From contig NC_051097.1 of NCBI RefSeq assembly GCF_901709675.1, positions 4,466,039-4,530,038 on the forward strand: 64,000 bases of DNA. Direction: 5' to 3'. How positions within the stretch are numbered: the first letter of the stretch is position 1; the number at the start of each line of letters is the position of its first letter. The notes beneath the pieces are model-generated. The model had not been told where the DNA came from. It worked only from the letters and a program-made list of their open reading frames with translations, and made no database searches. A program made the translations under genes and the position numbers. This DNA is from Syngnathus acus. Taxonomy: Eukaryota > Chordata > Actinopteri > Syngnathiformes > Syngnathidae. Below are positions 37,191-56,672 of the stretch, piece by piece.

Positions 37191-40063
37191 TCGTTCACTG
37201 AAAAAAAAAAAAAAAAAACGTTCTTTTGAACGAATCGTTCACTCACGAGCCAACACTAACAGCAACACACACATAAACTGAGTATGTCCCGATGCCACAA
37301 CATGAAATCTCAAGATTCTCCGATTTGCCACGCATGCACGATTAGCAAGTGGCTGACCAGGCCTTGCGCGAACTGACCTGTGGTTTGGCGATCCTGTTTA
37401 CAATGCGCTCGGTATTTAATGTTGGACAATTTCCCACGGCACAGCTGAACATCTCTCACGGCACACCAGTGTGCCGAAACACTGCGTTAGAGCATCAGTC
37501 ACTCTTTTTGCAATGTTGTGGATAAATTTTATTCGCAATCACTGGCCCATATTTTTACGAGTATTCAAAGAATGTCACCCAATACAATACAAATTAATTG
37601 ATATGGCTATTTATGAATAAGAAAGTATGAGGGATTCAATAAAGGGAAAGTGATGTGCTGTGATGAGAGGCCAGAAAAGAGGAGAGAAGAGAAAAGCACA
37701 GCAGGAAAGATGGGCTGATAGAAGAGGAAGAAAGGGAGAAAGGTAAGTGGTGACAGTGACATGAAAATAAAAACAAAGGGAAAGACTGTGGCTGGCTCAG
37801 ATGCCGAGGGAGTGTTGGGGCGGGGAGGCGTGCAAAATGGGAGGATGGGGGAGAAAAGGGGAGAGGGCGCCAAGCCTTGCAACCTCAGGGGTTATTGGGT
37901 CGTGGACAACCAATCTCTCTCAGCTTAATCAACAGCAGCAGAGGTGATTGCAACACCGCAGGGGGGGGGGGGGGGCTTGGGGGGGGTTTGGAGGGAGGTG
38001 AGGGGTTTGGCAAACTGATAGAATGAATGGGAAGGTGTTGGAAGGCGGTGGGGATGAAGCTGGGAGATGGGGGAAAAGATTGGTCAGACAAAAGGGAAGA
38101 AAAGTGGAGAGGTAGAAAGAGAAAATGGCAAAGCTGAGAAAGGAAGAAGAAAGGAGGACGAGGACTGAAGAAGATGGAGGATTAAATCACAGGACTGTTT
38201 ACAAAATTGACAGATTAAGGATTACAAATTATGTATCTGTTTTCCGTCCATTAGACAAAATAACTGATGGTTTTCTTCTATTTATAAAATAATAAGAATG
38301 ACTCCATCAGAACCTGTGGATGAGGAGAACTCATTTTATTGTGTTTGGGTTGTCTGAGTAATTTCATGACTAGCCTGCTGGCTTATATTGTCGCTCGACA
38401 CTACCTTATCGGTTTCCCCAATAAAATCACAATTCACGGTTTTCATGTATCACGTTTTGCCGTTTATTTGACTATAGAGGAAGACATGCTGAAACTCCAT
38501 GACTCAATTTCTGTTTTAAACAATAGAGACAGGTAATACAATAAATCAAAAGCAAATAAATACATTCAAACATAAAGGGGGGGGGGGATTATAAAGTGAT
38601 TCTACTAAATGCACTTTTCAGATGAACACACAAGAAAAATTCAACTTTTGGCAGCAGATATTGCCTTAAAGTACAAACAGCAGGGAACCTCATTCAACTG
38701 TTTGCACTGCTTTTTTCGCTCCCCAATTGTGCGTTGCAGTCAAGCGGTAAGTGTTGTCCTGTGGCTATAACTTAAAACTGTATTGTTTTGCATTGACCTT
38801 AGCATATTTAGCGCATAGCTTATCCTGACCGTGTTTGTAATTAGCGGTACACAAACACTGTGAAAACCTTGTACACGTCAATAATAATATTCAGGTTGAC
38901 ATTTCATGCAACCTCAGCTATGGATGTACATAAGAGTGTTGAGGGACTTTTTTTGCAACCTTATCCCTTACCTTATTATTTGGAAGCACAAGCATCTGTG
39001 AATTATGCGGAGAGATTTTTTGTTACAAAGTGGGATTTTGGATGCATTTAAAGGGGGAGATGGTTGATACCAAATACCAGTAGTGCCAATTTTGACAAGA
39101 ATCTAACATGGAACTTGTGATATTCTCATCTCCCCTTCAATGTCCCTTGTGATCTTCTTATCCTTAAATGAACCAAGCACATTGAGATTGAAATCTCGTT
39201 TTAGAGCGAAACCATAGCTATCAATCGGTGAATGGTCAAGCACGTCATTTGGTAAATTCACTTTTCTCAAAAGAAACCATTTGTAAAACTCTAAATAATA
39301 GGAAAAAAAATAAACTCTAAGTGTAAAAGGCACATTATAATGTAAACATGGGGAAAAAAAACAAATGAATATCTTTAGGGGGAGATTTACATGTTCCATT
39401 CCGGTCTAAAGAGACAGGAAGGAATTTTCTTGTTAGCAAGAGTTGTCCCTTTTGAACATAATAACTGATGAAGACGCATCAATGATGGCTACGTAAAGGA
39501 TGAACTGCTCAGCTTTCAGCAGAGTCAACCTTGAAACAACCTGCTACGAAACATGGTATGCTAAACAGCAGTTAGAAAAAAATCATCTCTAGAATTGAGA
39601 CAAGGCTGTTTTTAAAGTCATCATTGTCATTAACACTTTTACACTTTAACCCCACCCAGTGTCCACACTATAATTGAAAAAGCACAATCCTCCGACCGCA
39701 GTCAGTCAGATAAACAAAAAGGTTGGTGGGAGGGGCCGAGATGATGGAATGTAAGAATTAAACTTTGGCAAGAAAAAGAAAAGTGACTACAAATCAAATT
39801 GTCTTTCATGTTATTTTTGATGGGATGAAGCAGAGTAATACTTCTATTTATACACAAACCTTAATTTAGTTAAATATTCTTATAATTGCTGACTTTTTGT
39901 TAATGTGATCACGTTTCAAACTTTCCCACCAATTCCAATAGGCAAAGAGATCACTAAATTGTGTCTGTGTAAACAAATGAGATGCCAATAAAGCTTATTT
40001 CAACCACTTTCTCTGATAATACGTTTCCTTTAGAAGGTGAAAGTCTGTATGAAAGCCTCTTCC
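37191..40063. other. Intergenic DNA between the giant palindrome and the fech 3' end
   Basis: No gene recognised. About 37660-38170 is strongly purine-rich on the plus strand (AGGAG/GAAAG) and contains a poly-G tract at about 37960-37976. A second poly-G run lies at 38578-38588. The remaining open frames are short and without recognisable domains. Confidence 0.65.
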
Positions 40064-40069
40064 TTTATT
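40064..40069 (-). terminator. fech: Candidate fech poly(A) signal
   Basis: AATAAA on the minus strand, about 160 nt downstream of the fech stop codon and beyond the CA array. It is the first canonical signal after the stop; use is inferred. Confidence 0.45.
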
Positions 40070-40131
40070 CTGTGTTTTTCCACATTGGACAGTGCATGAT
40101 GTCTCCAGAGTCCTTATGGGCAGAGCCCAAA

Positions 40132-40132
40132 T

Positions 40133-40194
<62 letters not shown>

Positions 40195-40204
40195 TTGTGT
40201 GTGT
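40132..40204. repeat. (GT)n microsatellite, (CA)n in the fech 3'UTR
   Basis: About 30 GT units on the plus strand, with two interruptions at the right end. In the fech mRNA it reads as a CA repeat starting about 22 nt after the stop codon. Confidence 0.95.
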
Positions 40205-40225
40205 ACGCTTGTCTTCGTACATGTT

Positions 40226-47224
<6,999 letters not shown>

Positions 47225-49991
47225 TATAGTTTCCAATTTTTGTCACTCGCCCCCCCCAAAAAATAACCTGACAAATAAGTCGTGCACTTCTTGTCTCTGT
47301 AACTGTGCAAGCGAGTCTTCCTCTGTCCCGCGTATTTTGTTGTCCGATGTGTCAACGAGATTCCTTCAGCTATCGCTTCCAGCTGGCTGTTACCAATGAT
47401 GTCAAGTTCGGCAGCATGTTTATTACTTCCGGATATTATTTAACGGTACAACTTTCCCAAAACGGACTTTTTCCCCCCTACGAATTACCTACCATGCAAT
47501 ACCGACAAGACATAACATTCTTACAGCGTAAAGTAAGTTGAAATTGAAAGGAAGGTTGAACAAAGTTACTTCCTATTTTTGTAAAAAGTACTAAAACAAC
47601 AATGATTATAACCTATCTACGCGTAAAGAGTCCGTTTTCTGTTTTGATTGTTGTAAAAGTTATGATTGTTATTTATTTATCTATTTTAAATGGAACTGGG
47701 GATACTTAATTGTTCAGGTCCAATGATGTGACTTCCGTTTGATTACTTACTATAGCTTGACAGCTTGATGCGAATCTGCTACAATTACGTCACACTACCC
47801 GGTCTACGTAACATAACCACACCTTCGTTGTAGTAGACGCACCCACTCTTTGGAGCACTTGTGTCAAACACAAGGCCCGGGGGCCAGATACGGCCCGCCA
47901 CATCATTTTATGTGGCCCGCGAAGAAAAATTGTGCATCAAATTCGTGTCTCATTACTAGAATTGCAAATTGTCTTCACTTTTAATAATATCTTTTTTTTT
48001 TTTAAATATCTGACCAGTTTTTACTCGTCTGATTTGAAAACAACTTATTTGTCAGTTTTGTTGCTTTTACTGTATATAATATGAGGTGCTCATACATTTA
48101 TTTGGGTTGACAGTCATAATGGCCCTCCGAAAGAAGCTATGACTACAATGCGGCCCGTGAAAAAACTGAGTTTAACACCCCTGCTTTAGAGTGAGTTATG
48201 TACAATTATCACAATGTGTAATTTATATACATATGTATGTATACATAGTATATATGTCCGCACGCACGCACACACACGCACACATGCACAGGCTTAAGGT
48301 TGTACGGTTTTTTTCTTGATCTAAGCAACAGATAAGCAAGTTCCTTCTTTCAAAACAATTTTCAGTCCTTCACTCTTGTTCCCATAAAGGAGATATATTT
48401 CAAACCAACAAGCCCAAACTCGTGTCTTCATAACACGAATGAGCGCCTCATTACGGTGTACACTATTTGTTGCATCAACATCTTCATTTTTTGATCTACT
48501 GCCAGCTACTCGTTATTTAGTCTTGTTTGTAACAGGAATTTCAACCGGACAAGAGTTTCACTACTTGGGGCAAGATTTACAGGATATAAGCTCCTCTCAA
48601 AGGTAAGGTTGTATGCTACAGTACAGGGTGAAATTTCAAGATCAGTCTTAAATGCACTTTAAACTTTACAAGTGAAATCTTTTTTTTATGTCTTTCTGTG
48701 ACTCTTCGAGTCTCTCTGTTGCAACCTGCTGATGAAGGGGACTGTTTGAATTGTGATTTAAATGGGACCAGGAAATGTATTGGTCCATTCATGATGAAAC
48801 ACCTGTTGTGAATTTTGCCATTCAGTTCCTTGTTAGTGAACCGCAAATTGTGCAATAAATTTTGAAACCGTTGGGCGTGCATTCAAAAGCTTAGAGGTTA
48901 GTCTATCAGTGGTTTTGAAACTTTTAATACCTAGAACCACTTCCAAAACTATTCCATCTAGTGACCAAACAACCCCCTAAGCCAGAGCAAGTTTGCAGTC
49001 ACATTATCATGTTAAATTGAAATATTTTTAAATAGATTTCAATAGTCTAAGAAACACAATTATTTTATGACAGAAGGTCTGAAATATTCAAAGCTGTTTT
49101 ACTGTCATTGCACTGTACAATGCAGCCAAAAACATGATTAAAATCACACACCAAATCTTAGGATGATTACTACGTCATTTGTTTGCATCGTTTTATTGAC
49201 GTGTTGTATTTTCCAATTTTCTCAGATCACAAACATTTTGATTCCATGTAGACAACCGTAATCACCAGTAGCGGTCCAGGTTTTTTGTTCGTTTCTTTGC
49301 AAGACAGTAGAGTCAAATGTTGGTCAGCACTACAGAGCACAAAATTCCCAATCGTGATTTTAAGTTTTGCCCAAGTGTAAATACACAGCATCACCAATAC
49401 TTGCGTGGAAGGTGTATTTTCTTGCCTTTACTTTTTGTCATGGAAGGCCAACGTTCTTGTATCAACCCCAGAGACATTTGTTCAGTAAACAATCTGAAGA
49501 CACCAGGAAATGTTGACATTTCTTCCTCCAAGAATATTTGGACAGGTGAGGAAAAATGAGAGTACCAATTGCAAAAAAAAAAAATGTAGCCATGTTGCCA
49601 CTTTGTACTAACCTAACTATAAATGACTTGCTAAGCCTCAGTCACAGGCGTATGTGGAGCTAGAAAGACCGCATTTAAGGCAGGAAATGATCAAGAGCAT
49701 TCAGTATTTTTACACAATTACAGAAACGTGTTTGCTTTAGAGAGCAGAAGTGGACATGACACGATTAAGGTGACGTTAGTGCACTAATTATGGGACATGA
49801 TCGGAAGTGAAGATGAGCACCACACAGGGAACAACTTGGTGATTGGATCTCAATTTGGGAACTATGTGAAACAAAACCTGCAACAGGAAAAAAACAATTG
49901 GAACAAATGTATGCAACGGTGCTGTATCTGATTTGATATTGAGCTTTACACGATGGCCCATACTTGAGTGTGTCATGATGCGAGTATGTGT
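47225..49991. other. fech promoter side and fech-nars1 spacer
   Basis: Between the fech start and the nars1 stop there is no recognisable gene. The fech-proximal part is not obviously a CpG island. A hAT element occupies 47856-48183, and a short CA/CG repeat lies near 48259-48290. The nars1 3'UTR must run leftward from 49992, but no canonical AATAAA is close to the stop on the minus strand, so its end is unresolved. Confidence 0.6.
47856..48183. mobile_element. hAT-type non-autonomous element with intact ends
   Basis: Left end CACTTGTGTCAAAC and right end complement CAGGGGTGTTAAAC form imperfect terminal inverted repeats. They are flanked by 8-bp duplications CTTTGGAG (47848-47855) and CTTTAGAG (48184-48191), differing at one base. 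The interior (CCAGATACGGCCCGCCACAT, TTATGTGGCCCGCGAAG) is shared with the interrupted copy at 14883-15545. At 328 bp and with no ORF, it depends on a transposase encoded elsewhere. Confidence 0.88.
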
Positions 49992-50123
49992 TTAGGGCCG
50001 GCAGCGTTGGATGAATCGTGGGTAAAGGCAGACGTCTCTGATGTGGTGTCTGTTCAGCAGCCAGGTGAGGAAACGCTCGAGACCGAGGCCATAACCCCCA
50101 TGAGGACACGTGCCATACTTCCT
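49992..50123 (-). CDS. nars1: nars1 last exon: catalytic motif 3
   Basis: Encodes [20 protein letters not shown] through QRCRP and TAA. GLGLER is the class II motif 3 whose arginine contacts ATP. It is one of three coding exons in this gene that are each exactly 132 nt (50766-50897, 50229-50360, 49992-50123). Confidence 0.95.
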   Translation of the reverse strand, partial: RKYGTCPHGGYGLGLERFLTWLLNRHHIRDVCLYPRFIQRCRP

Positions 50124-53100
50124 CTGAATGGTACGAGAAAGAAATTCGTAATGCGTTTGGGTAGAAAACATGCTCATTTAAGCAGAGGAGCAAGAAAAAA
50201 ACAAGACACCTGGAAAATGGTTGCTTACCTGATCAGTGTACCAATAGTACGGGGTTGGGTCGATGCCCTCCCTCTTATAGCCATCCAACAGCTCCTCAGC
50301 ATCCCAGGTACGCATCGAGCCTCCAACAATCTCACCCACATTTGGCATCAAAACGTCAACCTGCGAATGGCGGACATGCCAAGAGGGTTAAGTTGGCACA
50401 CCGTTTTTCTACAGTGAAGAATTTAAATTTTCACTGCAATGCAGTCTTTAACGGGATTTAGTTATTTGTAGTTTGTTCTGCCCGCGCCCCCAAATACTAG
50501 ATGGGGTTGGTTTTTATAAAAAAAAAAAAAAGTTTTTACAGTATACAACTAAGTCGGGATTTAGAGTTATATTTTCAATGTAGGTCAGCGCTGAGCTCTA
50601 CTGGACTAAGAGAAAAAGAGGCACATAAGGACCCCTATTAAGATCACAATGCAGCATGAGCAGGTGAACAATTTAGCGGTCGATCCAAATATCAATCTTT
50701 TCACCCTGGCAGAATGCAGCACTTAGTTTTGAATTGAGGCCAGTGCGATCAATAATGGCGCTTACCGATTCTGTGAGCCGCCTGTCCTCAGCGCAGCGCT
50801 GCATGTAGAAGGATTTGATCTCAGCTGGGAAGCGACAAAGCAGAATTGTTTCATTGATGGCATCAGTCATCAGCCTCTCGGGGGCCTCTGGGATGTCCTG
50901 ATGGACACAAAAACAGGACAAGACAAATTAGTGGAATGTTATAAGGATAACATGTTTGATTTAAAAAGAATGTACAGTCAATCCCTGAGAACTGTTAATT
51001 TGAAAATAGAATTTTATTCAGCAAAGTGCTGCTCCAGTATACAGTGAAGATATTCTCAGTGTTCCATTTGCAAAATCAAATATTTTGAAATTTTCTTGAG
51101 GAACAAATCTTCTATTATTTGCTAAAAACCACAGCAAATTCCACATTTAAGTCCTTATGCAAATCTTTTATAAATCAATTAGCGTTACTTTGGCGCCACC
51201 TTGTGTCATTTCGCTGCAAAGGAATGACTATTTACTGAAGGGAATTACAGTCCTTTCCAGTCATCTTCTGGCCTCTTTAAGTAATTATACTGCTTGGGGG
51301 TCATAGTTGCAGATTTGCACAATTTGTAGCAGGGTTCAGTACCTGAACTACAGTAGTTTACTGAATATTTTTTCAACCAAAAGAAATTTTGTTTTTTGAA
51401 ATTTCTGTTTTGCAGATGATTTCTTTATTTTAACAATGCTTCTTGTTCGGACTGCAGCAAAGAGCAAAGATATTAAAATAACTGTCTGTCTGTGTTATGC
51501 TCACCTCTCCAAACTCATAGAAGGTGCCATCATCCTTCTTGACGTCATGTTCTTTGAGCCACACGATGGCATCGGAGTAGTTCATCCTCTTGAATGGCCT
51601 TTTAGGGGGTTTGAAGTCCTGAGTACATCATCAAAAAATAAAATAACATCAGAATGTAATTGCCTCCCCAAAACAACAACGGAAAAGATGGGACTTGATC
51701 TCGTTTGGTACCGACCGGGTTGATGTCATAGAGCAGTTGCGCAGCAGGAGATTTTAGCACTCGGTCCACAACATCACACACTAGATCCTCCAGTTTGTTC
51801 AACAGATCGTCAAAGGTTATGAAGGGACATTCAGCTTCAATGTGGGTATACCTGCAAGCGTTAAAAAAAATGGTGATGGCATTTGGCAACATGTTGTGGT
51901 TCCACTTCACACAGACTTTTTCTTGGTATTCTCCTACAAAACCAGCTCGTTGGGTTACAAGGAAGCACCTTAATTGAGACTATCAGATAGCAAATAGTCG
52001 TTCACTAACAGCACGTTTTTCTGGCTGTCTTTTCTCGTTCATGTTAAGGTTACTGACTGAAGAATGCGGACTTAGGGTAAAACATTTGTAATGGTAGGCT
52101 CGAGAGTAGATTGGCATGCTCACTCTGAGAGGTGCCTGCGGGTGCGGGACTGTTCAGCTCGGTATGACTGAGCGACGCAGAAGCAGTCGCCCAGCGCAGG
52201 TATGCATGTCTCCAGGTAAAGCTGGGATGACTGTGTCAGGTAAGCCTGCTCGCCAAAGTAGTTGAGGTTAAACAGCGTGGAGCCGCCCTCCACCTGAGTC
52301 TGCACCAAAGTTGGAGGACAGACCTGAGCAGAAAACAGGAGGCAGATGTCACAAGACTCAAAGTGAGATCTCATCACTGAGTACAATCATACAGATGGTG
52401 TGACGGTGTGACACTTATCAATAATTGGGCCGATAAGTCCCTCAAACTAGTCCTGCAATACCAGACTAAAATAAAATGACTTCTCAATGGTGTGCTTCAC
52501 CTCGTGGTAACCACGGCTGAAGAAGTGTTCCCTGAAGCACTGTGTGACCGTAGATCGGACTTTGAGGACCTTGGAAACGTTCTCTCCTCGGATCATCATG
52601 TGTCGGTTGTTAAGCTGGACGTCCACGTCCGACTCTTCATTCAAGATGTTGTCGGCCCCGCCTGCTGGCGCCAGGCCGATCAGCTCCCAGAAGTCGCAGT
52701 GGAGCTCGTGGCCTCCTGGTGCCTAGGGGAGTAACGGAAGTTTATATTTCCTTTGCAATGTGGAAATGTAGTGAAAGAAATACATAATATATAATCAAGT
52801 CTTTTTTCCTGCTTGTGTACATGATAAGCAGCTGTGCTAACCTGTTTTCCTTCAGGAACTGGCGTCACAGTCCCATAAAGAGCTACACTGCTTTCCGTGG
52901 ACAACAATAAGCCATTATAGCACTGACACTGGAAACAAGAACAAGAACAGGTAGTTAGCAGATGTTAATAAATTGTTAAAGATTAAAAAAGAAAGGGAAC
53001 TTGAACAAACTGTTTACTCAGTAAAAGATAACCATTACAATATAATAAGTGGTGTCACTCACTGAGCAATTTAGATTTTTTTTTTTTTTTTTTTTTTTTT

Positions 53101-55741
53101 AAAGGTAATTAATTATGGGTTAGGTTTTACCAGTTTATCAGACAGCACACACTGCAGGAAACCAGTTCCATCTCTTAGCACGATAAACATCAAGTTTTTG
53201 CCTGTAGACAAACACAATTCAATAAAAATGGGCTAACATTTTGAGAGCAGTGAATATAGCCATGAGCATGTAATTTGAAGTCTTCTAACCTTGTCTCCTA
53301 AGACGATGAACCCATCCAAACACTTTGACTCTCTGACCTCGCTTTGATCCCAGATTGTAGATTTTTACCTGCAAAAACACAATCCAAAATTGTACAGAGA
53401 AAGGAAAGCTGAAGGCAAGTTGCAGGAGATCGACGCTGCCTAATTTGACGTGCTCTGGTGTTACGATTGTCCCCTGGATACCAACACTCGACTAATCAAA
53501 AAAACAGACATAAATGTGAATTGAACATCAATAACATCAAAGACGTACCGTTTCCGGATCGGGCAAACTGGGGTCCTTTTCAATCATGATTTGCTTGGCT
53601 TCTTCCAGGTTCTTCTCTCTCCTCTCATTGTCTTCCGCCTTTACAACAAACATGGACCAAAAAACACAAGTCAGATCAATGAAGAAAACAAACAAAAAAA
53701 TGCAGGTATTGTCACAACTAATGTGAAGGGGCAGGTGAGGCACACACCTCTTTCTTCTCCTTGGATTCATTCTTGGCCTGTTCACGGTTAAAAGCTTTTT
53801 TTGCACTCTTCATCTGAGTCTTGGAGATTGCGACCCAACGCTGACAGAAATTGCCAAAAATTACTGAAAATTTCCACAACTTATCTTTATAATACAGACA
53901 GACAGGATGGATGAAGTTTTACACGCAATAGAGCTACATCAACAAATTGACATAGATATTGAAAATTAAAAGTGCTGGCAACAAGTTTTCAATATTGATT
54001 TGATGCGTTGTATGATTGTCATTCGTTGCAACGAATAAATAAAAAATAAAGTACACAATGTGTACAAAGAAATACCACTACCTCTTCTTCTTTCTGTGAG
54101 TCTACGTAGATAGTAGGGAATGGTTCTTTGCCAATGAAGAGCAGAGCCTGAGAAGGTCAATCAAAAACACAACAATCAGATATTCGAGTGAAAATATTGT
54201 TGGCACCATAACCGACATTGGATTCCCATTAAAGCACTCTTGACAGTCATTGTGTCGAGCTTGACCTTGTGAGTTGTCGCTTCATATTAAATTAATAGAG
54301 CAGAGTGTTTTGTAGATGTTTTACTTTATAAGTGGTTTAATGATTCATACACAGGCAACATTACAATTTAAGAAAAGACAAAAATCAACCTGACAATCAC
54401 CATTATGAATTTGAGTTAGTATTTGTAATAACAGTGGTTAACCACTAAAACGCAACTTATTGTGTTTACCTTGAGAGGTGTCTTGAAAGGTTTCTGCTCG
54501 GTCCCATCTCCATCCTGGTCGCTGCCACATTTGTCCGACACATACATTTCCCCTGAGGTGCACAAGTAAAATAGATTTACAAACAAAATCTCCGAACGTG
54601 TTTCATTTGATATTGAGGGGTACCATTCCTGATCAACTGCAACTGTCACTGTTATTTTACTCATAAGTTCTCAAATGGTTAAGCTTGCAGTTAAGTTGGT
54701 TCAAGCAGTAAAATGACTCAAATATTTGCCTTAGGATATGACTACAAGTATGTAACTGCTTACGCTTACTGAAACTAGTCCATCAACTTACATGTTTGTA
54801 ACCACCCCCAAAATCTCGTGCTGATGTGAAAGTTTGAAATAATGGTGTAATGTTCAGTAGAATGAAGTCATCATTGAGTTAAACTATGTGTGTATTATTC
54901 AATATAAGCTACCATTTTGAAATGAGAATGAAATAAACACATAAATAATCCAAATATCTCAAAAAGCCCATATCAGTTTCAGACACTTTTGTAGTTTTGA
55001 TACACAGAGACACAAAAGTACATGGCCGAAATTAATCAGACATGACAATAATGATTGATTTATGAATTAAAATGAGGCACTAATATATACAAGCTAAATA
55101 TAAATGATTTACAATACTCAAAGTGGCTCCTGCAATATCCATTGAGAAATAATAGAAATCTCTTGTCCAAATAAATTCAGCTTTAGTGGGCAAAGACGAA
55201 ATGCTTATTTATGTATACCGTTTATAACACATATAAACAGCTTGCCACAGATTCACTCAAGTGACATACCATGAAAGAGGCTTGATGATTATTATTGATA
55301 ATAATCATAATCTACACTGAATAACAGTCACACTCCCCACTTGTACAGTGTGTGTGTGTGCGTGCGTGTGTGCAAGTGTACGAGTGTTAACCAAGTCGTG
55401 ACAATGCCTGACGCAACACTCGATTCTGACAGCTGTGATGGTACCTTAAATGATCTCATTTTCACATCACGCCCGTTTTACAATCCTACCGTGTAATACA
55501 TATTTTGTTACCACGTAAACAGGGCGTTACTTCGAAGCAAATTGGTGAAAATAGAATTGAATCTTGGAGCTCGGGAATTACTAGCATGCTAAATGCTAGC
55601 ATGCTCCTGACTGATGCAATTGGTAAGCTACGGTTCACATGTCATCAGAAGCTAGGTGGCTAACATACTTAGCTTTCAGATTTCCATTGGTTTCTTACCA
55701 ACAGACAATTGGTCCACACCTTTGGTTACATCTGTCGCCAT
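49992..55741 (-). CDS. nars1: Asparaginyl-tRNA synthetase, cytosolic (15 coding exons, complete)
   Basis: Class II synthetase that charges tRNA-Asn with asparagine in the cytosol. Exons in transcript order: 55741-55699, 54552-54470, 54147-54082, 53840-53748, 53638-53549, 53368-53290, 53201-53131, 52928-52842, 52722-52501, 52323-52124, 51851-51716, 51618-51505, 50897-50766, 50360-50229, 50123-49992. All join in phase with GT-AG; 1680 nt, 559 residues. The order is the metazoan N-terminal extension with a Lys/Glu-rich linker, an OB-fold anticodon-binding domain ([20 protein letters not shown]), then the catalytic core with motif 2 ([20 protein letters not shown], Arg333) and motif 3 (GYGLGLERF, Arg533). 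The C-terminus [12 protein letters not shown] matches the family end. The N-terminus [20 protein letters not shown] is about 11 residues longer than human. For the exon at 52928 the acceptor giving CQCYNG was preferred, as it restores two conserved residues. Confidence 0.95.
52124..52323 (-). CDS. nars1: nars1 exon 10: catalytic motif 2
   Basis: Encodes [18 protein letters not shown] through [14 protein letters not shown] and ends in phase 2 before the codon completed by the next exon (GA|G, Glu). Motif 2 Arg333 and the RxE pattern are intact. Acceptor CTGCTCAG|GTCTGT, donor TCAGA|GTGAGC. Confidence 0.93.
53078..53100. repeat. Poly-T tract in a nars1 intron
   Basis: About 23 T on the plus strand. 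In the transcript it is poly-A, just downstream of the exon at 53131-53201. Confidence 0.9.
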
Positions 55742-55920
55742 GCCAGTCCAGGGGCTGCTGTAGTCCGCTAACAAAATGATTCAGTACAACACACACCGCA
55801 AGAGAAAACTGCCGGTGCCTTGCCGATCCTGCCGCATTCGCTGAAATCCGGAATTTCAGTGTCCTTCTTCCGGGCAAGGCAGAAGACTGGCGCTGATTGG
55901 ACACCTTCGACTTCGATTCA
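55742..55920 (-). promoter_or_regulatory. nars1: nars1 promoter / 5' leader
   Basis: On the minus strand a CCAAT box lies at 55896-55900, about 155 nt upstream of the start codon, with ETS-like CCGGAA words at about 55845-55875 between it and the ATG. No TATA box is obvious. The combination fits a housekeeping promoter. The transcription start is not determined. Confidence 0.4.
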
Positions 55921-56672
55921 ATACCCGCATATGCAATTGGTGGAAGCCAAACATGTAGTCCAATAATATTTAAAAAGTATTTGTAGTTTTTGTGTCATCG
56001 GTGCGTCAAAATGTTCCAGTCGAGTTATTTTTGGGGATCAATTTATTGGTATTTTTGGTGTCACCCATTGTAATAAAAGTAGTGCAATCACTGCTGCTGT
56101 AATGGCCTACTGACGTTGTAGTGTAACAAGTAGGCATTTAAAATCAAGGTTAAAATCACGTGATTGACTGGTTGTCCTTAAAATGCTCTCTGCATTATTT
56201 TGAGACAGATTACTGAAATCTCATGTCCAAATTAATTCATTTTAACGTGAAAAAATCAAATTAATTCTATGGAGTCAATTTTTAATTTTGTCACTGTTTT
56301 CCCTTTATTTTAATCAAACTAGTGTTCAGACTGGTGTACAATGAAATTAACAAAGATATCATTTTAGTCAGAGGACTCTAAATGATCGTTAACGTTAATC
56401 TACAAACTGACTGATAACGAAGTCATTGTTGGGCACAATATTTTCCCTTTCTTTGAATTCCTACTGTTATTAGAGTGATCTTCATCACTTAAACACAAGT
56501 AATTATCAAAACTTTAAGATGACAATATTGTAACACAGAGTAACCCAAATCATGTATGAAATACTAACACAGCCCAAGCATCAAGAAAGCTCATAAGGAG
56601 GGTTTCCACATTTTAATGGAAATCATGATCCTTCTAATTATGAGAAGAACACACCCTGGGCTGTACTGTCCA
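55921..56672. other. nars1-slc31a2 spacer and slc31a2 3'UTR
   Basis: AT-rich, no gene. The slc31a2 3'UTR runs leftward from 56672. A minus-strand AATAAA at 56304-56309 is a candidate poly(A) signal, about 365 nt after the stop. Confidence 0.5.

Noticed and set aside
37607-38091. Minus-strand Pro/Ser-rich frames
   Set aside because: They are complements of a purine-rich low-complexity stretch with poly-G; no domain or splice context.
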